Of a stretch of DNA of 48,421 nt, positions 35,824-44,260 are shown piece after piece. The DNA is from Alloprevotella sp. (GTDB taxonomy: Bacteria; Bacteroidota; Bacteroidia; Bacteroidales; Muribaculaceae). The notes below the pieces were generated by a model. The model had not been told where the DNA came from, ran no database searches, and was given only the letters and a program-made list of their open reading frames with translations. The stretch's first letter is position 1. The number at the start of each line of letters is the position of its first letter. The position numbers and the translations under genes were made by a program. The stretch is from the NCBI GenBank assembly GCA_023663135.1, contig JAMPIE010000018.1:1-48421 (forward strand), written 5' to 3'.

Positions 35824-38304
35824 ATGAAGGTATTGAAATTTGGCGGCACGTCTGTCGGTACTGTCGAGTCCCTGGCCAACGTCAGGCAGATAGTGGCCGA
35901 CTATCTTGCCGCCGCCCCTGAGGAGCCGCTCATAGTAGTGGTGTCGGCTCTTGGAGGCATTACAGACAAGCTCATAGCCACCGCGCGCCTGGCCTCGGAG
36001 GCCAATGCCGCATATGTGGGGGAGCTTGAGTCTATAATAGAGCGTCACCATAAGATAGTGACAGCCATGATAGAAGAGCCCCGGGAGCGCGGCGAGGTGA
36101 TGGCTCGCGTTGACGCCCTCCTCGACGAGCTTTCAAATATATATAAAGGAGTGTCGCTCATACGCGACCTCTCGCCTCGCACGCTTGATATCATCGTGAG
36201 CTATGGCGAGCGCCTGTCATCCACCATTATAGAGCATATCCTCCCTTCGGCCACTCTGCTTGACTCGCGTCAATTTATCAAGACCGTCGACCAATTTGAC
36301 AAGCACGTGCTTGACACAGAGGCCACAGCCAGGGCGATAGCTGAGGCTTTTACCCCGACAGTGTTGGCGGCCGGGCGAGTGGCGCTGGTGCCAGGCTTCA
36401 TAGCCACCGCCTCAGAGCGTGACAACGAGATTACCAACCTCGGGCGCGGAGGGAGCGACTATACTGCTGCCATCTTGGCCGCCGCCTTGGGGGCTTCATG
36501 CCTGGAGATATGGACCGACGTTGACGGCTTCTTAACAGCTGACCCGCGTCAGGTGCAGGGCACATACGTGATACCTCATCTGTCGTTTATAGAAGCTATG
36601 GAGCTCTGTAATTATGGGGCCAAGGTGATCTATCCTCCTACGATCTATCCGGTGTTTCACAAGAGCATACCGATCCTCATCAAAAACACCTTCAACCCCT
36701 CGGCTCCCGGCACCCTGATCTCAGATACCCCCGCCTTAGAAGCTCCCGAGGCTCCGGGGAAGGCCATCAGGGGCATATCGTCAATCAACGACACTTGTCT
36801 CATCACTGTCTCGGGCCTGGGCATGGTGGGCATCATAGGCATAAATGCTCGCATATTCAACGCCTTGACGCGCAATGGCGTGAGCGTCTTCATGGTGAGC
36901 CAGGCTTCGTCGGAAAACACAACGTCGTTTGCCGTTCGCAACAGCGATGCCGACCGAGCCGTGAGTGCTCTCGAAAATGAGTTTGCCGCCGAGCTCCAGA
37001 CGGGTGAGTTTAACCCCATACGTGTGGAGCGCAATCTGGCCACGATAGCCATCGTAGGCGAGAATATGAGGCGGCAAGCCGGAGTGGCCGGCCGCTTGTT
37101 CAACACCCTTGGGCGCAACGGTATCAACGTCAAGGCATGTGCTCAGGGCGCCTCGGAGACCAACCTGTCATTTGTGGTCAATCTGGCCGACGAGCGCAAG
37201 GCACTCAATCTTATCCACGAGAGTTTTTTCCTCTCTGACACTCGCCTACTCAACCTCTTTATAGTGGGAATTGGCAATGTCGGGTGTCACCTTATTGAGC
37301 AGATAGCCTCCCAGCAAGAGCGTCTGCTCCAGTCCAAGGCCCTTAAAATAAGGGTTGTGGGCATAGCCAATTCCCGCAAGCTGATAGTTAACCCCGAAGG
37401 GATATCGCTCAACGGGTGGCGCCGGAGACTCGACGAATCACCTCTGAAGGCCTCGCCTCAGCTCATCCTTGACGAAATCTTAGGCTTGAACCTATACAAC
37501 ACCGTCTTTGTCGACTGCACTTCAAGCGACGAGATAGCCGGGCTTTACCCTATGCTACTCGACCGATATGTCAACGTAGTGGCGGCCAACAAGCGAGCGG
37601 CCAGTGACAATTATGACCGTTTCCTCCTGCTTAAGGACACTGCCCGGCGGCGCGACGTGAAGTTTCTCTTCGAGACCAACGTCGGGGCCGGCCTCCCTAT
37701 CATCAACACCATTGACAACCTGATCAACTCGGGCGACCGCATCATAAAGATAGAGGCCGTGCTCTCGGGCACCCTCAACTATATTTTCAATACCATGAAT
37801 AAACAGATCCCTCTGTCGCAGGCCATACGCATGGCTCGCGAGGAGGGATATAGCGAGCCCGACCCTCGCGACGACCTCTCGGGGGCCGACGTAATCCGCA
37901 AGATTGTGATCTTGGCTCGCGAGGCCGGCTACCGCGTAGACCGAGCTGATGTGGAGGCGCGCCTCTTTATCCCCGACGAGCTCTTCCAGGGCTCGCTCGA
38001 GAACTTCTATGCGGCACTCAGTCCGCTCGATACCGAGATGGAACGGGCCAGAGCCAAAGGGGCTTCCGAGGGGAAGAGGTTTCGCTTCGTGGCACGCATG
38101 GATGCCGGGCGCCTGTCAGTGGGGCTTGAGCAAGTCGACTCCTCCCATCCCTTCTATCATCTTGAAGGCTCCAATAATGTCATTCTCCTCACCACCGAAC
38201 GCTATCACGACTATCCCATGGAAATCAAGGGCTATGGTGCCGGAGCGGAGGTGACAGCCGCTGGAGTCTTTGCCGACATAATTTCCATTGCCAACATACG
38301 CTGA
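35824..38304 (+). CDS. thrA: Bifunctional aspartate kinase / homoserine dehydrogenase
   Basis: An 826-residue fusion that catalyses the first and third steps from aspartate to threonine and methionine. The N-terminal aspartokinase begins KVLKFGGTSVG and contains VVVSALGGITDKL and GRGGSDYTAAILAAAL. Central ACT regulatory domains follow (ITVSGLGMVGIIG, IAIVGENMRRQAGVAGRLF), which usually confer threonine feedback. The C-terminal homoserine dehydrogenase has a Rossmann motif (LFIVGIGNVG), AANKRAAS and GAGLPIINTIDNL. ATG 35824 is chosen over TTG 35818. Its stop overlaps the thrC start by one base (TGATG). Confidence 0.96.
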   Translation: MKVLKFGGTSVGTVESLANVRQIVADYLAAAPEEPLIVVVSALGGITDKLIATARLASEANAAYVGELESIIERHHKIVTAMIEEPRERGEVMARVDALLDELSNIYKGVSLIRDLSPRTLDIIVSYGERLSSTIIEHILPSATLLDSRQFIKTVDQFDKHVLDTEATARAIAEAFTPTVLAAGRVALVPGFIATASERDNEITNLGRGGSDYTAAILAAALGASCLEIWTDVDGFLTADPRQVQGTYVIPHLSFIEAMELCNYGAKVIYPPTIYPVFHKSIPILIKNTFNPSAPGTLISDTPALEAPEAPGKAIRGISSINDTCLITVSGLGMVGIIGINARIFNALTRNGVSVFMVSQASSENTTSFAVRNSDADRAVSALENEFAAELQTGEFNPIRVERNLATIAIVGENMRRQAGVAGRLFNTLGRNGINVKACAQGASETNLSFVVNLADERKALNLIHESFFLSDTRLLNLFIVGIGNVGCHLIEQIASQQERLLQSKALKIRVVGIANSRKLIVNPEGISLNGWRRRLDESPLKASPQLILDEILGLNLYNTVFVDCTSSDEIAGLYPMLLDRYVNVVAANKRAASDNYDRFLLLKDTARRRDVKFLFETNVGAGLPIINTIDNLINSGDRIIKIEAVLSGTLNYIFNTMNKQIPLSQAIRMAREEGYSEPDPRDDLSGADVIRKIVILAREAGYRVDRADVEARLFIPDELFQGSLENFYAALSPLDTEMERARAKGASEGKRFRFVARMDAGRLSVGLEQVDSSHPFYHLEGSNNVILLTTERYHDYPMEIKGYGAGAEVTAAGVFADIISIANIR

Positions 38305-39530
38305 TGATCTATTACTCTACTGCCAACCCGCGCCGCCGCGCCGGTCTGCTTGAGACCATCAGCCGTGGACTTCCGCCCGATGGTGGCTATTTTATGCCCG
38401 AGCGCATCCCCGTTATCCCCCGCGCCTTCTTCAACAACATGGCAGATATGTCGCTCAAAGATATTGGCTATGTTGTGGCCAACACCCTCTTTGGCGATGA
38501 CGTTGCCTCGGCCGACCTTAAGGCCATAGTGACCGATGCCATTAACTTTGACACCCCGCTGTGCCCCGACCCATCCATTCCCGGACTCTACGCTCTGGAA
38601 CTCACCCATGGCCCCTCTCACTCCTATAAGGATTTTGGAGCCCGCTTCATGGCCCACCTATTGAGACACCTCCATCGCCCCGACAAAGAACTCACCATCA
38701 TCCTGGCCACCTCCGGAGACACAGGCGAGGCCGTAGCCCGCAGCTTCTTTGGCATGCCCTCGACAAAGGTCTATATCCTCTATCCACGCGGGGCAACGGG
38801 GCGCGCCCAGCTCGCCGCCTTCGCATCCCTCGGCGGCAACATCATCCCCATAGAGGTGAGAGGCTCCTTTGAGGAATGTCACGACATGGTGAGCTCCATC
38901 TTTGCCGATTCAGAAGTGACCTCGAGGCTCAATCTCTTTGCCGCCAACTCCTTCAGCCCGGTCCGCCTACTGCCCCAGACCATCTATTTCTTCTATGCGT
39001 ATGCTCGACTGATGCAATCAGATGCCGACCTGAGCCGCCTGGTCATTGCCGTCCCAGCCGGCAACCTCGGCAATCTCACTGCCGGCTTGATCGCCAAACG
39101 AATGGGACTACCCGTAGACCACTTCATAGCTACTGATGCCCCAGGCCATCCCTGCATCCTTCATGAATATTTTGCCACGCGGCAGGTCTCGACGGCCATA
39201 GGACACCGCGGAGTCCCTCCAAATTTCTGGCGACTGAGTGCTCTCTATGGCGACGACCCTATCGCTCTGGCAGCCGACGTGGATGCAGTAACCGTAGCCA
39301 CCCCAACGTCAGGCTTCCCTATAGGCCTCTCTCTTGAACCGGCCATGGCACGACAGGCACTGGCAATGCTCCCCCCGGGCAAGGCCACGACGCGCATCTT
39401 CCTTGACACTACCTCGGCCGTTAAGACGCGCCCCGGATCTATGCCCCATTCTATGCCTCGCCCCGCCATCACCCTTCCCCCCTCTCCTCAAATCTTCCGC
39501 GAATATATTCTCTCAAGCCATAAATTATAA
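38304..39530 (+). CDS. thrC: Threonine synthase
   Basis: A PLP enzyme converting O-phosphohomoserine to threonine, 408 residues. It begins MIYYSTANPRRRAGLLETISRGLPPDGGYFMPE, read here for its family-typical S-T-x10 start and GLPPDGG motif. The PLP lysine lies in SHSYKDFGARFMAHLL; TSGDTGEAVARSF and PAGNLGNLTAGLIAKRMGLP are the phosphate- and ring-binding loops. It overlaps thrA by one base. In Bacteroides a phosphoglycerate-mutase-like homoserine kinase gene lies between thrA and thrC; here it is absent. Confidence 0.95.
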   Translation: MIYYSTANPRRRAGLLETISRGLPPDGGYFMPERIPVIPRAFFNNMADMSLKDIGYVVANTLFGDDVASADLKAIVTDAINFDTPLCPDPSIPGLYALELTHGPSHSYKDFGARFMAHLLRHLHRPDKELTIILATSGDTGEAVARSFFGMPSTKVYILYPRGATGRAQLAAFASLGGNIIPIEVRGSFEECHDMVSSIFADSEVTSRLNLFAANSFSPVRLLPQTIYFFYAYARLMQSDADLSRLVIAVPAGNLGNLTAGLIAKRMGLPVDHFIATDAPGHPCILHEYFATRQVSTAIGHRGVPPNFWRLSALYGDDPIALAADVDAVTVATPTSGFPIGLSLEPAMARQALAMLPPGKATTRIFLDTTSAVKTRPGSMPHSMPRPAITLPPSPQIFREYILSSHKL

Positions 39531-39541
39531 TCTCCATAACA

Positions 39542-39904
39542 ATGACCAGCAAACGCCAACTCAAAAAATATCTTACCGAGACATGTGGCGCACTCGCCGC
39601 CGAGTGTATGATAGCCGAGCAGTATGTCGACGGCATCGATTGCGCCGCCATGGATGCCATCATCCTTGACATTGCTCGCCTGCAGGACCATGCCGTGAGC
39701 CGCGTATCCATCTCCTTTGACAAGGTGCCCTCTGACTTTGACAATGGCCGCGCCTACTCCTCAGCCCGACGCGCCTACTTCTCCGATGCTTTCCACCGCC
39801 TCGTGAAGGAATTTGACGAGAAGGTTGCCGATATCATCAAGGCCATGAACGCTCAGCTCCCCGCTGCCCAGCGCGAGGCCAACAAAGCCGCCGCCAACGC
39901 CTGA
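39542..39904 (+). CDS. Small conserved protein of unknown function
   Basis: A 120-residue soluble, mainly helical protein with no signal peptide and no motif I recognise. It begins TSKRQLKKYLTETCGALAAECM and ends in an Ala-rich helical tail. Its stop shares a base with the next gene (TGATG), and it starts 11 bp after thrC, so it belongs to the same transcript. Codon use matches the neighbours, which supports a real gene. Three Cys residues in the first half have no obvious arrangement. Confidence 0.75.
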   Translation: MTSKRQLKKYLTETCGALAAECMIAEQYVDGIDCAAMDAIILDIARLQDHAVSRVSISFDKVPSDFDNGRAYSSARRAYFSDAFHRLVKEFDEKVADIIKAMNAQLPAAQREANKAAANA

Positions 39905-40446
39905 TGGGACTGGCAAAGGCCCTGCTGCATATGGCGGGATGGAGAGTGATCTGCACCGTGCCCGACCTCCCCAAGGCCATCATCTGTGTGGCCCCTCACA
40001 CCTCCAATCTCGACTTCATCATAGGCAAGCTGGCCTATGCCTCCTTGGGGCGCAAAGCAGGCTTCCTGATGAAGAGTTCATGGTTTTTCTTCCCGTTAGG
40101 CCTCATTTTTAAGGCCATGGGAGGAGTGCCTGTCTATCGCGGCAAGGGGAAGCCTTCGCTCACCGCTCAGCTCATCGATCGCTTCAACAAAGCCTCGCGC
40201 CTCGTATTGGCCATCACACCCGAAGGGACACGCTCTCTCACCCACCGATGGCACACCGGCTTCCTCCACATTGCCTATGAGACCGGCACTCCCATAGTGC
40301 TCGGTGCCATCGACTTTGCCCGCAAGGAAGTGTGGCTCACCGAGATCTTTACACCCACAGGCGACGCTGAGACCGACCTCCGCGCCGTCAAAGAGTATTA
40401 TCGGCCCTACACCGGCCGCCATCCCGACCAATTCTCAGCAGACTGA
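39904..40446 (+). CDS. 1-acylglycerol-3-phosphate acyltransferase family protein (PlsC-like)
   Basis: A 180-residue membrane-associated acyltransferase. The catalytic HX4D motif is HTSNLD near residue 30, the glycerophosphate-binding motif is EGTRS, and GGVPVYRGKG and TGTPIVLGAIDF fit blocks II and IV of the family. At 180 residues it is at the short end of the family and lacks an N-terminal membrane helix. It could acylate lysophosphatidate or, like other short Bacteroidetes members, another lipid. It is coupled to the upstream gene by a TGATG overlap and ends one base before the amidase gene. Confidence 0.88.
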   Translation: MGLAKALLHMAGWRVICTVPDLPKAIICVAPHTSNLDFIIGKLAYASLGRKAGFLMKSSWFFFPLGLIFKAMGGVPVYRGKGKPSLTAQLIDRFNKASRLVLAITPEGTRSLTHRWHTGFLHIAYETGTPIVLGAIDFARKEVWLTEIFTPTGDAETDLRAVKEYYRPYTGRHPDQFSAD

Positions 40447-40447
40447 C

Positions 40448-41248
40448 ATGCCATCATCATCCTTGCGCCTCTCCCTGATACCCATAGATATGAAGCCCGG
40501 CGACCCAAAGACCAATCTCGACTATGCTCAAAGCGTCATCGAGTCGCTGGCCGAGAGGCCCGACATCGTGGTGCTTCCCGAGATGTGCAACACCGGCTAC
40601 ACCGTTGACCCCGACCTCGCCCTGCAATACGCCGAAGCCTCCGACGGGTATTCACTTACCCGCATTAGAGAAATGGCCGCATCCCTCGACACCGCCATAT
40701 GGGGCTCTTTGGCTATCAAAGATGGCGGCAAGCTCGTCAATCGAGGCTTCATGTCCTCTCCATCAGGCCATATTGACTTCTACGACAAACGTCACCTCTT
40801 TATCCTTGGGCGCGAACCCATGCTCTATACTCCAGGCCACGAACTTGCCCCTGTGATAGACTTCAAAGGCTGGAAGATAATGATGGGTATATGCTATGAC
40901 CTCCGCTTTCCGGTCTGGAATCGATGGAGCGATGCTCGACCTTATGACCTTCTAATCTTCCCCGCCAACTGGCCTGACGCCCGCGCCTTTGCATGGAAGC
41001 AGCTTCTCATAGCTCGCGCTATTGAAAATCAGGCCTATGTGGCCGGTTGTAATCGTCTGGGTGAAGACCCTTATGGTGTCTACCGCCAAGACGTGTCATA
41101 TATTTTCAACCACTGGGGCGACGACATCTCAGACCGTGACAACCCTCGGGCCATCACTGCCACCCTCGACGGCGAGCGCCTTGACCACGACCGCCGCCGC
41201 TTCCCCAATCTGCAAGTGGCCGATTCTTTTCGCATTATCACCAACTGA
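40448..41248 (+). CDS. Carbon-nitrogen hydrolase, omega-amidase type
   Basis: A 266-residue nitrilase-superfamily enzyme. The Glu-Lys-Cys triad is visible: Glu in VVLPEMCNTGY, Lys in FYDKRHLFILG and Cys in MMGICYDLRFPVW. The order, spacing and the FYDKRHLF segment resemble YafV-type omega-amidases, which hydrolyse 2-oxoglutaramate or 2-oxosuccinamate to repair side products of glutamine transamination. Start 40448 is chosen because the domain begins there; the longer frame overlaps plsC. It is the last gene before the AT-richer R-M unit, only 16 bp away. Confidence 0.9.
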   Translation: MPSSSLRLSLIPIDMKPGDPKTNLDYAQSVIESLAERPDIVVLPEMCNTGYTVDPDLALQYAEASDGYSLTRIREMAASLDTAIWGSLAIKDGGKLVNRGFMSSPSGHIDFYDKRHLFILGREPMLYTPGHELAPVIDFKGWKIMMGICYDLRFPVWNRWSDARPYDLLIFPANWPDARAFAWKQLLIARAIENQAYVAGCNRLGEDPYGVYRQDVSYIFNHWGDDISDRDNPRAITATLDGERLDHDRRRFPNLQVADSFRIITN

Positions 41249-41264
41249 CTCCCCGTTAACAACT

Positions 41265-42206
41265 ATGCTTACATCTTTGGAAATCTGCGCCGGCGCCGGC
41301 GGCCAAGCCCTGGGTATAGAGATGGCCGGATTTACTCATCTTCTCTTGGTGGAGTATGAGAAAGACTATTGCGAATGCCTAAAATCCAACCGGCCTACAT
41401 GGGATGTAAAATGTATGGATGTCCGTAATTTTGACGGCACCCCTTTCCGTGACAGAATTGATCTATTGGCTGGCGGTGTCCCATGTCCCCCATTCAGTGT
41501 TGCCGGCAGGCAACTTGGCAATGAGGATGAGAGAGATCTCTTCCCCGAAATGCTGAGGTTGGTTAATGAGATAAACCCTCGAGCCGTAATGATTGAAAAT
41601 GTACGCGGTTTACTGGACACTAAATTCAACTCCTATAGGGAAAGCATTGTTAACCACTTAAAGTCAATGGACTATAATGTACACCTCAAGTTGCTTAATG
41701 CTTCAGACTATGGTGTACCGCAATTAAGGCCTCGAGTTGTCATCGTAGCCATCCGAAAGGATCTTGATGACACATTTGACTTCCCTCCACCAAATCCCAA
41801 CAATTCAATGACCGTGGGCAACGCGCTCTTTGATTTAATGTCATCCCGAGGATGGAGACACGCTGCTGATTGGAGGCTACAGGCCAACAAGGCAGCACCC
41901 ACAATCGTGGGGGGCAGCAAAAAGCATGGCGGACCCGACTTAGGGCCGACCCGGGCAAAAAAAGCATGGGCTATGCTCGGCATTGATGGAAAAGGCGTGG
42001 CTGACAACGCGCCGGAGGCCGACTTTGAGGGAATGCCTCGCCTGACTGTCAAGATGTTGGCTAGAATTCAAGGTTTTCCTGACGACTGGTGCTTTGGCAA
42101 AAAGAAGACACTGGCATGCCGAATGATTGGAAATGCATTCCCCCCTCCCGTAGCTCGCGAAGTTGCTGTCAGCATAGCCTCAATCCTTAATAAACAGACG
42201 GAATAG
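41265..42206 (+). CDS. Type II DNA cytosine-5 methyltransferase
   Basis: A 313-residue C5-methylase, the protective half of the R-M unit. Motif I ICAGAGGQALGIEMAGF (SAM), motif IV GGVPCPPFS with catalytic Cys74, motif VI ENVRG (111-115), motif VIII QLRPR (153-157) and motif X RMIGNAFPPPVAREVA are all in order. The target recognition region (about 180-260) is short and contains APTIVGGSKKHGG. Together with the adjacent NgoMIV-like endonuclease, this suggests a CCGG-containing target, probably GCCGGC. Start 41265 gives a normal motif I position; the longer frame overlaps the amidase gene. It is more AT-rich than its neighbours. Confidence 0.93.
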   Translation: MLTSLEICAGAGGQALGIEMAGFTHLLLVEYEKDYCECLKSNRPTWDVKCMDVRNFDGTPFRDRIDLLAGGVPCPPFSVAGRQLGNEDERDLFPEMLRLVNEINPRAVMIENVRGLLDTKFNSYRESIVNHLKSMDYNVHLKLLNASDYGVPQLRPRVVIVAIRKDLDDTFDFPPPNPNNSMTVGNALFDLMSSRGWRHAADWRLQANKAAPTIVGGSKKHGGPDLGPTRAKKAWAMLGIDGKGVADNAPEADFEGMPRLTVKMLARIQGFPDDWCFGKKKTLACRMIGNAFPPPVAREVAVSIASILNKQTE

Positions 42207-42209
42207 AAA

Positions 42210-43064
42210 ATGGAGGCCCTTATATCTCAAGAGCGCAGATTATTCCATCGCTCTTTGGTAAATGACCATATCATTACCATTTCCAACGGTGTTGCAAGTA
42301 ATGCTGATAGCTCCTCAAAATTATCAACACGCATTGCCTTGTCAATTGCAGAGCAGCTTGGAGCACACGAGTCGCAGAAAGCGGAAGGACAGACCATTGG
42401 CTCCAGATTCGAAAATGTCTCCGCTAATTTCTTGGCTAACACATTTCTTAAATTTCAAGACTTGAGACCCGGTCGATGGCATGTGGAGAAATTAGGCAAC
42501 CGAAATAGTGTCAAGACCTATAGTTTCACTCAATATGAACATCTGAGGTATCTTGAGACAATAGTCAAGGAAGACTCACAACTTGCGACCTGTATCGGCA
42601 ATGACTATATCATAGCTCCAGATATAGTAATCTATAGGGACCCCGAGCCGGATGAGACAATCAACAACGCATCCCTAATTGTTGATGACAAATCAAGCAA
42701 ACTTACATCAATGAGGGAAAGATACTCTAAATTGCCGATTCTTCATGCGTCAATTTCCGCAAAATGGACGATGAGAAGTGACCATGCACAAAACAGCGGA
42801 ACAGAAGCTCTCGGCCTCATCCGAAATCGAAAAGGCCATCTTCCTCATATCGATGTCATTACCGGAGAACCTTTACCGGCACGTCTTGCTTCGCTTGCCT
42901 TAGGGACAGGAGATATTGACTGCCTTTATCACTTCGCATTATATGAACTGATAGAGGCTGTAACAGCCAGCAACGCTGAAGATGCTCTTGAGATGCTAAA
43001 CATTCTCATAAGCGGAAAACGCCTAAAGGACATAAGCGACCTACCTCTCGACCTAATAGTGTGA
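42210..43064 (+). CDS. NgoMIV-like type II restriction endonuclease
   Basis: A 284-residue protein matching the NgoMIV family, whose type member cuts G^CCGGC. Published NgoMIV active-site residues as I recall them (Glu70, Asp140, Ser185, Lys187, Glu201) all have counterparts shifted by exactly two: Glu68 (SRFENV), Asp138 (APDIVIY), Ser183 and Lys185 (SISAKWTMRS) and Glu199 (GTEALGLIRNRKG). The constant offset and similar length make the family call strong. One DNA-reading residue differs: NgoMIV Arg194 corresponds to His192 here (RSDH instead of RSDR). It starts 3 bp after the methylase gene. The AT-rich sequence indicates horizontal transfer. Confidence 0.88.
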   Translation: MEALISQERRLFHRSLVNDHIITISNGVASNADSSSKLSTRIALSIAEQLGAHESQKAEGQTIGSRFENVSANFLANTFLKFQDLRPGRWHVEKLGNRNSVKTYSFTQYEHLRYLETIVKEDSQLATCIGNDYIIAPDIVIYRDPEPDETINNASLIVDDKSSKLTSMRERYSKLPILHASISAKWTMRSDHAQNSGTEALGLIRNRKGHLPHIDVITGEPLPARLASLALGTGDIDCLYHFALYELIEAVTASNAEDALEMLNILISGKRLKDISDLPLDLIV

Positions 43065-43111
43065 CACCCGCCACTTCTGATTTTCATGACAAACCCATAA
43101 TAATAACCACA

Positions 43112-44185
43112 GTGCGTAAACTATTCTATTCCATCGCCGTTGCTTCCCTCGCCGTCATGGCGGCCTGCTCCGGCCAAAAGGAGTCGGCTCCCGAAGGGGG
43201 CGACTTCACCCTCACCGTTCCCGTAGCAGCCGATGCCGAGGGACACATGGTCTATCTCACCAACTATGACACCGACACTCGCGTTGACTCAGCCATAGTT
43301 ACCGCCGGCGTAGCCAAATTCACCTCCCATGTCGACACCGCCTACATGGGCCGACTCTACCTCGACGGCAAGCGCATAGGCATGGCCGTAATCGAGCCCG
43401 GCGACATCGTCATCGACTCCAATCGCGTGGCCACCGGTACACCAACCAACGACTCCTGGGCCGCTTATAATAACGCCAACGACTCGCTCATGAAAGCCTA
43501 TCGCTGCTGGAAGACCAACGACACGGTGGCTGACACCGTCCGCAACGCCCAGATGGAAGCCATTGAGGCCGCCGCAATGACCCTAAAGGCCAAAGCATTG
43601 GCCGACAACAATGGGAATCCCTTAGGGCTTTATCTCTTCATTTCCGATGCCTATGACCTCTCACTCGAGCAGATGGACTCTGCCTTCAAGACCAATCCTA
43701 TCTATGCCCAAAGCGCCCGTCTGCAGAGCCTCCGTCAAGGCCTCATAACCAAGCAACAGACCTCGCCCGGGCACAAATTTGTCGACTTTGAGATAGTCAA
43801 CAACAGCGACACCCTGCGACTGTCCGACCACGTGGGTCGCGGCCACTATACCCTCGTTGATTTCTGGGCATCATGGTGTGGACCCTGCATCCGTGAGACC
43901 GAGACCATCAAGCGCATCTATGCATCCTATCCCGACTCGACTCTCGAGGTGCTCGGCATAGCCGTATGGGATGAGCCTGAAAACACAATCAAGGCCATAA
44001 AAGACCATGAGCTCCCTTGGGGACAGATCATCAACACCCAAAAAGTGGCCACCGATGCCTACGGTATCCCTGCCATCCCATGCATAATCCTCTTTGACCC
44101 CGAAGGAACGATCGTAGCTCGCGACCTCACCGGCGAAGAGCTTGAAACCGCTGTTAAGGTTGCCCTCGCCCCTAACGCCGAGTGA
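43112..44185 (+). CDS. TlpA-like thioredoxin-domain lipoprotein
   Basis: A 357-residue lipoprotein. The lipobox is VMAAC (Cys19) when translation starts at GTG 43112; a GTG at 43061 overlapping the endonuclease stop is also open but would bury the signal peptide. The N-terminal part (about 25-120) resembles the DUF4369 domain common in Bacteroidetes TlpA proteins (VDSAIVTAGVAKF). The C-terminal thioredoxin fold carries the redox pair in FWASWCGPCIRE and the cis-Pro loop YGIPAIPCIILF. It would reduce periplasmic disulfides, probably fed by DsbD at 24009-25976. Confidence 0.88.
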   Translation: MRKLFYSIAVASLAVMAACSGQKESAPEGGDFTLTVPVAADAEGHMVYLTNYDTDTRVDSAIVTAGVAKFTSHVDTAYMGRLYLDGKRIGMAVIEPGDIVIDSNRVATGTPTNDSWAAYNNANDSLMKAYRCWKTNDTVADTVRNAQMEAIEAAAMTLKAKALADNNGNPLGLYLFISDAYDLSLEQMDSAFKTNPIYAQSARLQSLRQGLITKQQTSPGHKFVDFEIVNNSDTLRLSDHVGRGHYTLVDFWASWCGPCIRETETIKRIYASYPDSTLEVLGIAVWDEPENTIKAIKDHELPWGQIINTQKVATDAYGIPAIPCIILFDPEGTIVARDLTGEELETAVKVALAPNAE

Positions 44186-44212
44186 CCCTCCCACACCCTC
44201 GCTTACATCAAT

Positions 44213-44250
44213 CGCTCCCCGTCTCCCAAACAAAAAAGGGCCGGGGAGCG
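44213..44250 (+). terminator. Hairpin between the TlpA-like and ClC genes
   Basis: CGCTCCCCG / CGGGGAGCG 9-bp stem with a 20-nt loop, 28 bp after the TlpA stop. A weak U-run (TTGTCTTT) follows. It ends just before the ClC start codon, so it may act as a terminator or as a leader hairpin. Confidence 0.55.
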
Positions 44251-44260
44251 TTGTCTTTGC

